NCBI RefSeq assembly: GCF_003977615.1
Contig: NZ_RYZR01000006.1
Span: 248,001-312,000, forward strand
Direction of reading: 5' to 3'
DNA from: Dyella dinghuensis
GTDB lineage: Bacteria > Pseudomonadota > Gammaproteobacteria > Xanthomonadales > Rhodanobacteraceae
DNA: 64,000 nucleotides
A program made the translations under genes and the position numbers. This document shows, piece by piece, positions 25,719 through 35,098 of the stretch. The notes beneath the pieces are model-generated. The model saw nothing but the letters and a program-made list of their open reading frames with translations. It searched no databases and had not been told where the DNA came from. Position 1 is the stretch's first letter. Each line of letters starts with the position of its first letter.

Positions 25719-28526
25719 ATGCTGAGCAATTTGCGCACTGAAAGACTTATGGTAGCCGTGGGGCTTGCGTTACTAGGCACTTCGATAAGCATCTCCGCTA
25801 GGGCGGCAAGTAATCCTGTAACTACCGTCAGTAGCGCGATGGTGTCACTGCATCCGGCAGTGACTTTGCGCAATGGCGACAAGGCGGTGGGTCCGCTGGA
25901 TTTTTCGCAGCCCATGCATGTGGTCGTCGCGTTGAAGCTGCGCAACGAGCAACAGCTCGATCAGTACATCGCCAAACCCGGTTTCCGGCCGCTGACTTCC
26001 GGGCAGTTCCAGATGTTGTACGCGCCCACGAAGCAACAGGCGCAAGTCGTGGCCGATTACCTGACCAAGGCCGGCTTCAGCAATGTAAAGATCGCCGCCG
26101 GCAATGCCTTGGTGGAAGCCGATGGTCGTGCCGACACGGCGCAGTCCGCTTTTAGCACCTCGTTCACGCATGTCAAAACGCACGATGGACGCGACGCGTA
26201 CGCCAATAGCAGCGCGGTGCAGATTCCCGCGAACTTGCAAGATGTCGTTCACGCCGTGCTTGGCCTGCAGAACGTGCACATTTCTCACGCGATGACACGT
26301 CCTTATGATCCGTTCGCCGCACATGCCATGGCACCGCAATCCCTGCCAGAAGGTGATGGGTTTGCACATCAGCCCTCCGACTTCCCGGTAATTTATGGCG
26401 CCAGCGGAATGGCCCCAGTGACGTCGGTTTCGGTGGGCTCTATCTCCACGGGGCCGATGACGAACGTGTTGAGCGACCTGCAAACGGCGGATCCTGGTGT
26501 CACGGTCACGCTGAGGGGCGACACTGCCGTTGGCAATGGTGGCGGCAGCAACAGCGATGATTCCGAATGGGATTTGGATAGCCAGAACATTATCGCTTTC
26601 ACCGGCGTGAAACAGTATTACTTCTACGTCGCCAATTCGCACAATGACAGCGACTTGCAAGTCGCTATCGCTCAAGTGGTGTCGGATAACCTGCTGAAGG
26701 CGATCGATTATTCGATGGGTGAGTGCGAAACCGATGCACAGTCGGACGGAGAAGCAGCAACCGGTGACAGTTCTTTCAAGCAGGCCGTGGCACAGGGACA
26801 GACTTTTTTTGTGTCGGCTGGCGATACAGGAGCCGATGAATGTAACAACGGCACGAACACGCCATCGTGGCCGGCCAGCTCTCCTTACGTGACCTCGGTC
26901 GGTGGCACCTCCTTGCTCACTAGCCCCGCGACCACATGGCAAATCGAAAACGTATGGAATGACAACAACCTAGGCGACGGCGCCACCGGTGGCAGCCCCA
27001 GCACTTTCGAACCGATTCCGATCTGGCAGCAAGGTGTAACGGGCATTACCAATCAGACTTATCGTGGTGTGCCTGACATTGCGTTTGATGGCAGCCCGAT
27101 CACCGGTGCGCTGATCACCGTGGATGGCCAACCGAATCAGGCTTGGGGCGGCACCAGCCTCTCTGCGCCACTTGCGGTGGGCATGTGGGCGCACGTGCTG
27201 CAGGCCGACGGTACCAATCTGGGTTTTGCGACGCCGGTGATCTACAAGGTTGCGCAATTGTCGAAGCTTGGTTACGCCACCGCCTTTCATGACATTACCG
27301 CTGGCAATAATGATGGTTATTCCGCCGTTGTCGGATGGGACTACACCAGTGGCTGGGGCAGCGTAATCGTTAATGGGTTCGCCAATCTGGCTACTGTGAG
27401 CATTTCCAGCTCCAATTCTCCGCTTGTATCGTTCGGTACCTTGCCTGCGCTACAGGTGACTACACCGATTCCGGGGAGCATGCATACACCGGGTGACTTC
27501 AACGGCGATGGCACGTCCGACATCTTGTGGTTTAACCCTTGGTTGAGCCAGATCGGCCTTTGGAGCATGACTGCAACAGAGTCCAGCAACCTGGATGGCG
27601 GCGGTGTTACGCGCGATGCGCTGAGTACCTACAACATCACGCCCGGTTACTTCGTCGGCGCCGTGGGTGATTTCAACAATGATGGTTTTGCCGATCTCGT
27701 CTTCACAAGCGCCAATCGTGACTTGTACATGTGGACTAACAATCAACATGGCGGATGGACGTCCACTTATATCGGCACCTACCCAAGTCAATGGCAACTT
27801 ATCGGCGCCGGCGATGTAAATGGCGATGGCGATGACGATTTGCTGTGGCTCAATCCTTCCGCATGCGAATTCGCCTACTGGACGATGCAGGGGGCCACAC
27901 GCATCGGCTCCAAAATCATTCCCGTTGCGTGCGGCTATTACCCGATCAGCATCGGCTATTACACCTCGTCTAATCGACTCAGCATTCTGTGGACAAGTGC
28001 AGCGAACGATCTATACATGTGGGATAGCAACGGCAGCAGCAACGGCACCGGCTTCAACGCGTACGACCTGACGTCCTATTTGCCTGCGAATAGCCAGATC
28101 ATGTCAATCGGCGGCGGCTACCAAGGACAGAATATCGGTGTGCGGGTGTACATACCGGGCATGTATGGCACACAGGGCCAAGGGATGCTCTGGTCGCGCT
28201 CCTTCGACACCAATGGTAATCAAACGGGCATCCAGGTGACCCCGATCTTTGGTCCGAACGTCGTAGACACTCATGTCGGCTCCGCCGGTTACCTGATTGC
28301 AGGTAACGGTGTCAACAACACTGCTGTTTACAACTTCGACCCCGATTACATGTACCTGAGCACGGGTGGCTTGCAAAACATTGCCACCGATGACGTCACC
28401 GGTAACGCCCCCGAATACCCGGCACTCCAGAACACTTACCAATCGGGGGACTACTGGAGTTATCCCAACGGCTGGTGGGTTGTTGGCGCACTCTTTAATG
28501 GTGCGGCGTCACCGCCCTGGCAATAA
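25719..28526 (+). CDS. secreted S53 (sedolisin/kumamolisin) peptidase with FG-GAP-like repeats
   Basis: Exported serine-carboxyl peptidase of 935 residues, a family active at acid pH. Order: signal peptide (to about residue 30, SISARA), pro-kumamolisin activation domain (about 40-200), S53 catalytic domain (about 215-560), then a C-terminal region with FG-GAP/VCBS-like repeats at about 590, 648 and 697 (GDFNGDGTSDILWF, GDFNNDGFADLVFT, GDVNGDGDDDLLWL). The catalytic set is visible: Glu283 and Asp287 in SEWDLD, Asp369 in SAGDTG and Ser480 in GGTSLSAP. The repeats probably bind calcium or cell-surface glycans. GGGGG precedes the ATG. It is a paralogue of the peptidase at 30939-34232. Confidence 0.92.
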   Translation: MLSNLRTERLMVAVGLALLGTSISISARAASNPVTTVSSAMVSLHPAVTLRNGDKAVGPLDFSQPMHVVVALKLRNEQQLDQYIAKPGFRPLTSGQFQMLYAPTKQQAQVVADYLTKAGFSNVKIAAGNALVEADGRADTAQSAFSTSFTHVKTHDGRDAYANSSAVQIPANLQDVVHAVLGLQNVHISHAMTRPYDPFAAHAMAPQSLPEGDGFAHQPSDFPVIYGASGMAPVTSVSVGSISTGPMTNVLSDLQTADPGVTVTLRGDTAVGNGGGSNSDDSEWDLDSQNIIAFTGVKQYYFYVANSHNDSDLQVAIAQVVSDNLLKAIDYSMGECETDAQSDGEAATGDSSFKQAVAQGQTFFVSAGDTGADECNNGTNTPSWPASSPYVTSVGGTSLLTSPATTWQIENVWNDNNLGDGATGGSPSTFEPIPIWQQGVTGITNQTYRGVPDIAFDGSPITGALITVDGQPNQAWGGTSLSAPLAVGMWAHVLQADGTNLGFATPVIYKVAQLSKLGYATAFHDITAGNNDGYSAVVGWDYTSGWGSVIVNGFANLATVSISSSNSPLVSFGTLPALQVTTPIPGSMHTPGDFNGDGTSDILWFNPWLSQIGLWSMTATESSNLDGGGVTRDALSTYNITPGYFVGAVGDFNNDGFADLVFTSANRDLYMWTNNQHGGWTSTYIGTYPSQWQLIGAGDVNGDGDDDLLWLNPSACEFAYWTMQGATRIGSKIIPVACGYYPISIGYYTSSNRLSILWTSAANDLYMWDSNGSSNGTGFNAYDLTSYLPANSQIMSIGGGYQGQNIGVRVYIPGMYGTQGQGMLWSRSFDTNGNQTGIQVTPIFGPNVVDTHVGSAGYLIAGNGVNNTAVYNFDPDYMYLSTGGLQNIATDDVTGNAPEYPALQNTYQSGDYWSYPNGWWVVGALFNGAASPPWQ

Positions 28527-28543
28527 GCTCCATATACACGCAT

Positions 28544-28567
28544 AGCCCCGCACAGATGTGCGGGGCT
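28544..28567. terminator. perfect hairpin after first S53 peptidase
   Basis: AGCCCCGCAC (28544-28553) pairs perfectly with GTGCGGGGCT (28558-28567) around an AGAT loop, 17 bp past the stop codon. There is no T-run after it, so termination may be weak or may depend on another factor. Confidence 0.6.
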
Positions 28568-29081
28568 GGTGCCTTGATGCTGCATTCAGAACGACATGCG
28601 GACGCTATCGACTACTGAATCTGCATGGTGCAGTCCACGCTTCAGTTTAGAAGTCAGTGTTAAACGTCGTTGGAAGTGATTGGATTAGATGCATGTTTGC
28701 GACCCAAAGCGGGTGCCAACTATCGCTTGCAGGGTAGAACGGCAGGCGCTTGAAACGGTTGGGTAGCAGGCCGGAATGGCCGCCCAGCGTGATGGGCAAT
28801 TTGAGAGTATGGTGGGCGGTACCGCCTAGCTATGTAGACACCCGAATGAACGACACTCCAAAACCCTTGTCGGCATCGACCATTCATTCGGTTTATTCCG
28901 GCACGAAGATTACTTCTGCGGTCGAGCAAGCCAAAGATTTCAAATCGACAAACCGTTTTCAGCGCGATGCCGCGCATTCGGGGCAAGCACCCGAGAAGCC
29001 GAAGGTCGAGAAAAAACGACCGCGCCGGTAATTGCGCGTCGCGTCGCTTAAAAGCTTAAGCCAAACGCCCGGCTGGCAAGA
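28568..29081. other. intergenic gap with one doubtful small frame
   Basis: About 510 bases between the first S53 peptidase and DbpA, whose 3' end faces it. A plus-strand frame at 28846-29031 would encode a 61-residue basic, Lys/Arg/Pro-ending peptide starting MNDTPKPLSASTIHS, but it has no ribosome-binding site; I list it here rather than as a gene. No repeat or RNA gene is visible. Confidence 0.4.
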
Positions 29082-30461
29082 TCAGCTCAATGGACGCACA
29101 CGAAAATTGCGTCCTTTGATCTTGCCTGCACGTAGACGTTCCAGCGCTTTGTTTGCAGCCGATCGAGTGATGGCGACGTACGCGCGCGTGGCGAAAACAT
29201 CGATTTTGCCGACGTCGTCCGCCTTGAGGCCCGCGTCGCCGGTCAATGCACCGAGGATGTCGCCGGGGCGAAGCTTGTCCTGACGTCCGGCGTCGATCAC
29301 CAGGGTTTTCATCGGCGCCAAATTCAATGTCTTGCTACGCGGCGCAATCAGTTTCAATGGATGCCACGACAGTGATCTGCCGAGCATCTGTTCGATGTTG
29401 TCCGCCTTGGGTTTTTCGCGTGGCGTGCATAGCGTTATCGCCAGACCGGTTTGCCCGGCGCGACCGGTGCGGCCGATGCGATGGGTGTGCGTTTCCGGAT
29501 CGTGGGCGACGTCGTAGCTGATCACCAACGGCAATGCGGTGATGTCCAGGCCGCGTGCTGCGACATCGGTCGCCACCAGAACGGCGCAACTGCGGTTTGC
29601 GAATTGCACCAGCACTTCATCGCGGTCGCGTTGTTCCATATCGCCATGCAAGGCCAGTGCGGAAAAGCCGCGGCTGTCCAATTCTTGCGCCACGGCATCG
29701 ACGTCGCGTCGCATGTTGCAGAACACCAGCGCGTGCTGGCCGCGTTCGCCGGTAAGCAGTTGCGAAAGCGCGTCGAGTTTGCGGGCCGGATCCACGTCGA
29801 TGAACTGCTGCTCGATCGCAGGTTTTGTTTCGGCCGGCGCTTCGATGGTGATTTCGACCGGGTTGCGCTGTACGCGTGCGCTCACTGCCCTGATGTCATC
29901 CGGATAGGTCGCCGAAAACAACAGCGTCTGATGATGCTTAGCGATGCGCCCGATGATGTCATCGATGGCTTCGCTGAAACCCATGTCCAGCATGCGGTCG
30001 GCCTCGTCCAGCACCAGCACCTTGATGCCGCCGCCGTGCAGGCTTCCGCGCTTCAAATGTTCCTGCACGCGACCGGGCGTACCGACCACGATGTGTGGAT
30101 CGTGCGACAGCGACGCCAGCTGCGGACCCAACGGCATGCCGCCGCACAAGGTGAGCAGTTTGACGTTGGGGATGTTCGCCGCGAGTTTGCGGATGGCCTT
30201 GCTCACCTGATCGGCCAATTCGCGCGTTGGGCACAGCACGAGCGCCTGCAAGCGGATCGTTTCCACGTTCAACGATTGCAGCAGACTCAGCCCGAACGCA
30301 GCGGTTTTACCGCTGCCCGTCTGCGCTTGGGCAATGACATCGCGCCCTTCCAACATGGCCGGTAGGCTTTGCGCCTGGATGGGCGTCATTGTGCTGTAGC
30401 CGAGTGTTTCGACACTGGCCAGCAGTTCGGGTTTCAAGGGGAGTGTGGCAAAGGCAGTCAT
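29082..30461 (-). CDS. dbpA: ATP-dependent RNA helicase DbpA
   Basis: DEAD-box helicase of 459 residues acting in 50S ribosome assembly. DbpA binds hairpin 92 of 23S rRNA through its C-terminal domain. Visible motifs: Q motif with TPIQAQSLP, Walker A AQTGSGKT (46-53), DEAD (153-156), SAT (184-186), then the second RecA domain with ATDVAARGLDI and HRIGRTGRAGQ. The last about 75 residues (KTLVIDAGRQDKLRPGDILGAL and GKIDVFATRAYVAI) form the DbpA-specific RNA-binding domain, which separates it from RhlE or SrmB. I start it at the ATG of 30461; the frame extends ten codons further. It lies between two S53 peptidase genes on the opposite strand. Confidence 0.95.
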   Translation of the reverse strand: MTAFATLPLKPELLASVETLGYSTMTPIQAQSLPAMLEGRDVIAQAQTGSGKTAAFGLSLLQSLNVETIRLQALVLCPTRELADQVSKAIRKLAANIPNVKLLTLCGGMPLGPQLASLSHDPHIVVGTPGRVQEHLKRGSLHGGGIKVLVLDEADRMLDMGFSEAIDDIIGRIAKHHQTLLFSATYPDDIRAVSARVQRNPVEITIEAPAETKPAIEQQFIDVDPARKLDALSQLLTGERGQHALVFCNMRRDVDAVAQELDSRGFSALALHGDMEQRDRDEVLVQFANRSCAVLVATDVAARGLDITALPLVISYDVAHDPETHTHRIGRTGRAGQTGLAITLCTPREKPKADNIEQMLGRSLSWHPLKLIAPRSKTLNLAPMKTLVIDAGRQDKLRPGDILGALTGDAGLKADDVGKIDVFATRAYVAITRSAANKALERLRAGKIKGRNFRVRPLS

Positions 30462-30938
30462 ACGCCATGATCGCACGTTCGCCTCAATCATTGCCTTAAA
30501 AGCAGGCTAATCTGAGGCTCGGCACGTCGCACAACGCGGCGAAAGTGGCGTTGGGCAAAGACAGGAAATGCGCTGAATTACACGCGCTGAAAACCCTCCC
30601 TGAGGCGCCAGCATGACGCCGAAGCGCGCCCCGGCACCAACGCCGCATATGAAAAAAACGCGCTAGACGCGCGCGTATTGCTGCATTTGCGTTGCATCTA
30701 AGCCATCTAATGGAGCGTTTGGAAGGCGTAAGCGGAGAGATCGCGTGAGCACGGGTGATTCGGACGCGAGACGAGGAGATTTCTGTTGCGTGCGAATTTC
30801 AGTACTCACACCTATATTCGTGAGCGAGCTGTCGGAGAGGGCGGCTATGCATGCCACGAGAGAGCGAACCCCTGGGTAAGGGTCTCGGGTGCTGTTCGTT
30901 AGGCGCGTGGCGAACTTTCTAGAACGCGGGGAATTTAC
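30462..30938. other. intergenic region with orphan minus-strand terminator
   Basis: About 480 bases between divergent DbpA and the second S53 peptidase. No convincing gene; a 95-codon minus-strand frame (30663-30950) has poor protein composition. A terminator-like hairpin on the minus strand at 30652-30673 has no gene feeding into it, so a small minus-strand RNA from within 30674-30938 is possible. Confidence 0.45.
30652..30673 (-). terminator. orphan intrinsic terminator
   Basis: On the minus strand CGCGC-GTCTA-GCGCG is followed by seven consecutive T residues. The 5-bp stem is all G-C. No recognised minus-strand gene ends here; DbpA starts 190 bp further on. Confidence 0.55.
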
Positions 30939-33900
30939 ATGCTGACTCAAAAATATCAGCCGTGGTTCGCGGTCGCGGGTTTGGCCCTGGGCATTGCGGT
31001 TCCAATCGCAGCAAGCGCCAACACCACGACACAGGGCCCGGGTTACTTACCAGCCGTTCCGCAAGACAAGGCGAGAATCACCCATTCCGTCGATGACAAT
31101 CAAAAAACAACACTCACCAACACGCGCTCATCTTATGCAGTCGCCGCCTACGACAAAGGCGCGCTTCCCGGCACGCAAGCATTCGCGGACCTTAAGCTTG
31201 TTCTCAAGCGCAGTCCGGCGAAGCAGCAGGCCTTCGATCAATTGCTCAGCGAGCAGAGCAATCCAAGTTCACCGTACTTCCATCATTGGCTGACAGCGTC
31301 GCAGATCGGCACGATGTACGGCCCGGAGCAATCCGATGTCACTCAGGTATCGAAGTGGCTGCAATCGCATGGACTGCAGGTGAAAAGCGTCAGTTTGGAT
31401 GGGCTCGTTGTTCATTTTTCGGGCGATGCGGCCGCGTTGAATGGCGCGTTCAACGCGTCAATGCACAGTTATCAAATCAATGGTGAGCAGCATTTCGCCA
31501 ACGCTAGCCCCGTGCAGGTTCCGGCGGCGTTGGCTCCCGTCGTTCAAGGCGTCCGTCTGCACAACTTCTTTCCCAAACCGCAACACATCGATGTGGGCGT
31601 TGTAAACAAGGACAAGGCAAGTGGTCAGTGGAAGACCGTAGCCAAGGCCACTGCGACAGGCACCCACCAACCGACACCGCAATTCACGGTACCGGGCGGC
31701 ACGAAGGAAACGCAGACCACCTACGATGTGGTGCCGGCTGACTTCAACACCATCTACAACGTCAATCCCTTGTGGAGTCAGGGTACGCGTGGCGCAGGCC
31801 AGACCATTGTGGTGCTTGAACGTACCGACATTAACCTTGCCGACGTCGCGACATTCCGCAACGCATTTCTTCCCGCGAACGCCAAGGGTACGGTGACCCT
31901 CGAGCATCCCGGCGGCTGTGCCGATCCGGGTGTCAACGGCGATGAGAGCGAAGCGGCACTGGATGCCGAGTGGGCCGGCGCAGCCGCTCCCGACGCGAAC
32001 ATTGTGGTGGCATCGTGCGCGGACAACACCGCCACGTTTGGCGCCTTGCTCGCTGCCGACTACCTAACCAGTTCGTCGCCGGGAGCTATCTGGAGCCTCA
32101 GTTACGGCGAATGCGAGGGTGCGTCGGGTGGCGATACCTTTGCATCCATTCTGTGGTCGGATGCGGAAGCGGAAGGCACCACGGTCTTCGTGTCGACCGG
32201 TGATGCTGGCTCTGCCGCTTGCGATCAAGATGCGCTGTTTGCGGCATCCGGTGGTGCACAGGTCAACATTCTGGCCTCGTCGCCGTATGACGTTGCGGTA
32301 GGTGGTACGGATTTCAACGATTTCGGCAGCAACGGCCAGTACTGGTTGTCGTCCAATCTCGCGCTCGACGCATCGGCAATCAGCTACATACCGGAACAGA
32401 CATGGAACGACTCTTGCGCCAGCAGCCAGCTCGATAAGTTGATGGGCTACACCAGTGGCATCACGGCGTGCAACGACGCAACCGGTCCAGGCAGCGACTA
32501 TCTGGATGTCGCCGGCGGCGGCGGCGGTGCCAGCGGCGTTTTCCCGCAGCCGGAATGGCAGGAAGGTGTGTATGGACAGACCAACTTTGCGTCGCGTACG
32601 TTGCCGGACATCTCGCTGTTCGCGGCGAACGGTCTGTATGGCCATGCGCTGGTCTACTGCATGTCCGACACGACCGAACAAGGCACGACGTGCGACTACA
32701 CGAACTCCGATGACGTGTTCTACAACTCGGCCGGTGGCACGTCGTTCGCCGCTCCGTCCATGGCGGGTGTGCAGGCGTTGATCAATCAGGCTTCGGGTGG
32801 CACCAGCGGCAATATCCTCCCGGCGTTGTACAACCTTGCCATCAAGCAATACGGCACGAATGCTTCGCCTAACACCGCCATGCTGACAAGCTGTAATTCG
32901 TCCAACGGTGCAAGCATCGGCGGCGATTGCGTATTCAACAACGTTACCGTAGGCAACATTGACGAGCCATGTTTTTCGGGTACGCCCAATTGCTACCTCG
33001 GCTCGAACAGCATTGACGGGGATGAGTCGTTCGGCGTGATCTATGCCACAGCCGGCGAGAATCAGACGACGACGGTACCAGCCTGGTCCGCCAGCGTCGG
33101 CTACAACATGGCCACCGGCCTTGGCTCGGTCAACGTGACGAATCTCGTGAATGCGGTGACGAAGTTCGAGCAGCCGTTCCATCGCACCACGCCGTATGTG
33201 GCACCGTACGATTTCCTTACGGCGTCGGATGGCAGTATCAACGACTTCTTCAGCAACGACGGTTTCAGCGATATCGCCCTTGTCGATCCGGTCAAAGGCA
33301 CATTCACTTCGCTGGCCATGAAAGGCAGCGTCGTCAGGGTTCAGAGCACGCTGTCGGTAGGTGCGGGGTACACCATTGGTGCCGTTGCCGACTTCTTCCC
33401 CGTCCTCGATAGCTTTGGCCTGACCTCGGCGCACCTGGCTTGGACTGGCCCGGACAACAAGTTGTATGTGTGGATATCCGACGACGCCGGCGGTTACTAC
33501 CCTTATGAGGTTGGACCCTCGTATTCCGCAGGCTGGAAGCTAATGGGCTCGGAAGTGATCGACAACAGCGGCGCGCCACAATTGCTGTGGTTCAACGCGA
33601 GCACGTCGCAATACGGCTGGTGGAAATTGGGTACGGATCTGAGCACCCTGGGCGCAACGCTGGCATCGACAACGGCTCCGACCTCGGTGCCGAGCGGTTA
33701 TGTGCCCACCTTGGCCGATCTCAATGGCGATGGTTACGGCGATCTGGTGTGGACGAGTCCCACTGACACCAGCGTCTACGGCTGGATCAACAACCAGCAG
33801 GGCAGTTACGTCATGCACGTGCTCAATGCCAGCCGTCCGCAAGGCTATACCTTGTCTGGCGCGGGCGACTTCACCGGTACTGGCGTGACCGATCTGGTGT

Positions 33901-34232
33901 GGGTCAATACGTCTACCCATCAGGTGCAAATCTGGATGATGAATGGCTTCAACGTTACATCGCAGAAGACCTTCAGCTATACGGCCGGCTATACGCTGGC
34001 GAGCATTGCCGACTATGACGGCGACGGCTTGGCCGACCTCTTGTGGGTGGGTACCGCTGGCGATGTCTACGACTGGCAAAGCAACGGTAGCGGCGGCTTC
34101 CAGGCGCTGCGTGTGGCCGCATCCGACGGTACGCCATTCGTCGTACCGGCCGGCACGCAGATCCAGGGCAACTGGCTACAGGGGTCTGCCAACGGTGGCG
34201 CCGCAAAACCACCGGCACTGGCCAGCCATTAA
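30939..34232 (+). CDS. secreted S53 (sedolisin/kumamolisin) peptidase with FG-GAP-like repeats
   Basis: Exported S53 peptidase of 1097 residues and paralogue of the gene at 25719-28526. Order: signal peptide (to about residue 30), pro-kumamolisin domain with SSPYFHHWLTASQIGTMYG and MHSYQINGEQHFANASP, linker, catalytic domain with Glu338 and Asp342 (ESEAALD), Asp422 (STGDAGS) and Ser602 (GGTSFAAP). A C-terminal FG-GAP-like region has repeats near 925, 974 and 1023 (ADLNGDGYGDLVW, DFTGTGVTDLVW, DYDGDGLADLLW). Several Cys pairs in the catalytic domain suggest disulfides. GGGGAA precedes the ATG and a strong terminator follows. Role: extracellular protein breakdown under acid conditions, by family. 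Confidence 0.92.
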   Translation: MLTQKYQPWFAVAGLALGIAVPIAASANTTTQGPGYLPAVPQDKARITHSVDDNQKTTLTNTRSSYAVAAYDKGALPGTQAFADLKLVLKRSPAKQQAFDQLLSEQSNPSSPYFHHWLTASQIGTMYGPEQSDVTQVSKWLQSHGLQVKSVSLDGLVVHFSGDAAALNGAFNASMHSYQINGEQHFANASPVQVPAALAPVVQGVRLHNFFPKPQHIDVGVVNKDKASGQWKTVAKATATGTHQPTPQFTVPGGTKETQTTYDVVPADFNTIYNVNPLWSQGTRGAGQTIVVLERTDINLADVATFRNAFLPANAKGTVTLEHPGGCADPGVNGDESEAALDAEWAGAAAPDANIVVASCADNTATFGALLAADYLTSSSPGAIWSLSYGECEGASGGDTFASILWSDAEAEGTTVFVSTGDAGSAACDQDALFAASGGAQVNILASSPYDVAVGGTDFNDFGSNGQYWLSSNLALDASAISYIPEQTWNDSCASSQLDKLMGYTSGITACNDATGPGSDYLDVAGGGGGASGVFPQPEWQEGVYGQTNFASRTLPDISLFAANGLYGHALVYCMSDTTEQGTTCDYTNSDDVFYNSAGGTSFAAPSMAGVQALINQASGGTSGNILPALYNLAIKQYGTNASPNTAMLTSCNSSNGASIGGDCVFNNVTVGNIDEPCFSGTPNCYLGSNSIDGDESFGVIYATAGENQTTTVPAWSASVGYNMATGLGSVNVTNLVNAVTKFEQPFHRTTPYVAPYDFLTASDGSINDFFSNDGFSDIALVDPVKGTFTSLAMKGSVVRVQSTLSVGAGYTIGAVADFFPVLDSFGLTSAHLAWTGPDNKLYVWISDDAGGYYPYEVGPSYSAGWKLMGSEVIDNSGAPQLLWFNASTSQYGWWKLGTDLSTLGATLASTTAPTSVPSGYVPTLADLNGDGYGDLVWTSPTDTSVYGWINNQQGSYVMHVLNASRPQGYTLSGAGDFTGTGVTDLVWVNTSTHQVQIWMMNGFNVTSQKTFSYTAGYTLASIADYDGDGLADLLWVGTAGDVYDWQSNGSGGFQALRVAASDGTPFVVPAGTQIQGNWLQGSANGGAAKPPALASH

Positions 34233-34255
34233 GACAACCATCGCAAGAACCTAAG

Positions 34256-34290
34256 GAAGCCGGGCAGCGATGCCCGGCTTCTTTGCTTTT
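34256..34290 (+). terminator. intrinsic terminator after second S53 peptidase
   Basis: GAAGCCGGGC (34256-34265) pairs perfectly with GCCCGGCTTC (34272-34281) around AGCGAT, followed by TTTGCTTTT, 23 bp after the stop. Confidence 0.9.
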
Positions 34291-34402
34291 CGCTATCGAC
34301 TGGCGGCTCCCAATTCGCTGCCCTATGATCGAACCCGTTGCCATCCGTGAAGACCAAGTGATGGGCCGCCTTTAAGACGAACGGACTTGATCCGATACGA
34401 AT

Positions 34403-35098
34403 GTGAGTTCGCAATCACCTCTGAAAGTGCTGATTCTCGAAGACGATGATCTGCTGCGCGATCGTGTCCTCGTTCCCCATTTGCAGCAATTTGGTTTCCG
34501 GGTGGAAGCCATTGGCCGCGCATCGGAATTGGAGGCCAAGCTTCGGCAGCAGGTTCCCGACATCGTCGTGCTGGACCTCGGTCTGCCCGACCTCGACGGT
34601 TTCGAGGTCGCACGTAATCTACGGGCAGGTATTGCAGGCATCGGTATCGTGATGCTTACCGCACGCGCAGAAAGGCATCATCAGGTGCGTGGACTATCGG
34701 AAGGCGCCGACGCCTATCTCTCCAAGCCAGTGGACATCGATGTGCTGGCTGCCACGCTCTATAGCCTCGCCCGGCGCCTGCAGCTTTCTTCGCCCTCGCA
34801 AAACGATCACAGCTGGCGCTTGGGCGCCGACGGCTGGTGCCTGCTATCGCCGACCGGTCAACCCGTCGCGCTGAGCCAGCTCGAAAGCCGCCTGCTCGCC
34901 CCGTTGATCGAGGCACCCAATCGCGTCGTCTCACGCGAGGCGCTGATTCAAGCCGTCACCTCGAACGTGCACAACTACGACCCGCATCGACTGGATACCC
35001 TGGTACATCGCATTCGCAAGAAAGTGATGCGCGTGTTGGGTATGCCCTTCCCGTTGAACGCGGTACCGGGTCAGGGCTACGTGCTGGTTTCTCACTGA
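34403..35098 (+). CDS. OmpR/PhoB-type response regulator
   Basis: DNA-binding response regulator of 231 residues. The receiver domain has EDDD at 13-16, the phospho-acceptor Asp58 in VVLDLGLP and the conserved Lys in SKPVD near 108. The C-terminal winged helix (SQLESRLLAPLIEAPNRVVS, then LDTLVHRIRKKV) is OmpR-like, ending with GQGYVLV. The start is a GTG at 34403, since the ATG two bases earlier runs into a stop. The ribosome-binding site is weak. Its last 7 bases overlap the convergent hybrid kinase gene, the likely partner, although convergent pairs are unusual for cognate systems. Confidence 0.88.
   Translation: MSSQSPLKVLILEDDDLLRDRVLVPHLQQFGFRVEAIGRASELEAKLRQQVPDIVVLDLGLPDLDGFEVARNLRAGIAGIGIVMLTARAERHHQVRGLSEGADAYLSKPVDIDVLAATLYSLARRLQLSSPSQNDHSWRLGADGWCLLSPTGQPVALSQLESRLLAPLIEAPNRVVSREALIQAVTSNVHNYDPHRLDTLVHRIRKKVMRVLGMPFPLNAVPGQGYVLVSH

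Noticed and set aside
25845-26942. 365-codon minus-strand frame opposite the first S53 peptidase
   Set aside because: Overlaps the prodomain and catalytic domain in antisense; no start signal.
28846-29031. 61-codon basic peptide frame
   Set aside because: No Shine-Dalgarno sequence and no family recognised; kept only as a note in the intergenic entry.
32064-33434. Long open frame on the minus strand, over 450 codons
   Set aside because: It lies fully antisense to the S53 peptidase with intact catalytic motifs; it is Arg/Val/Gly-rich and lacks a ribosome-binding site. GC-rich codon use on the plus strand makes such shadows common.
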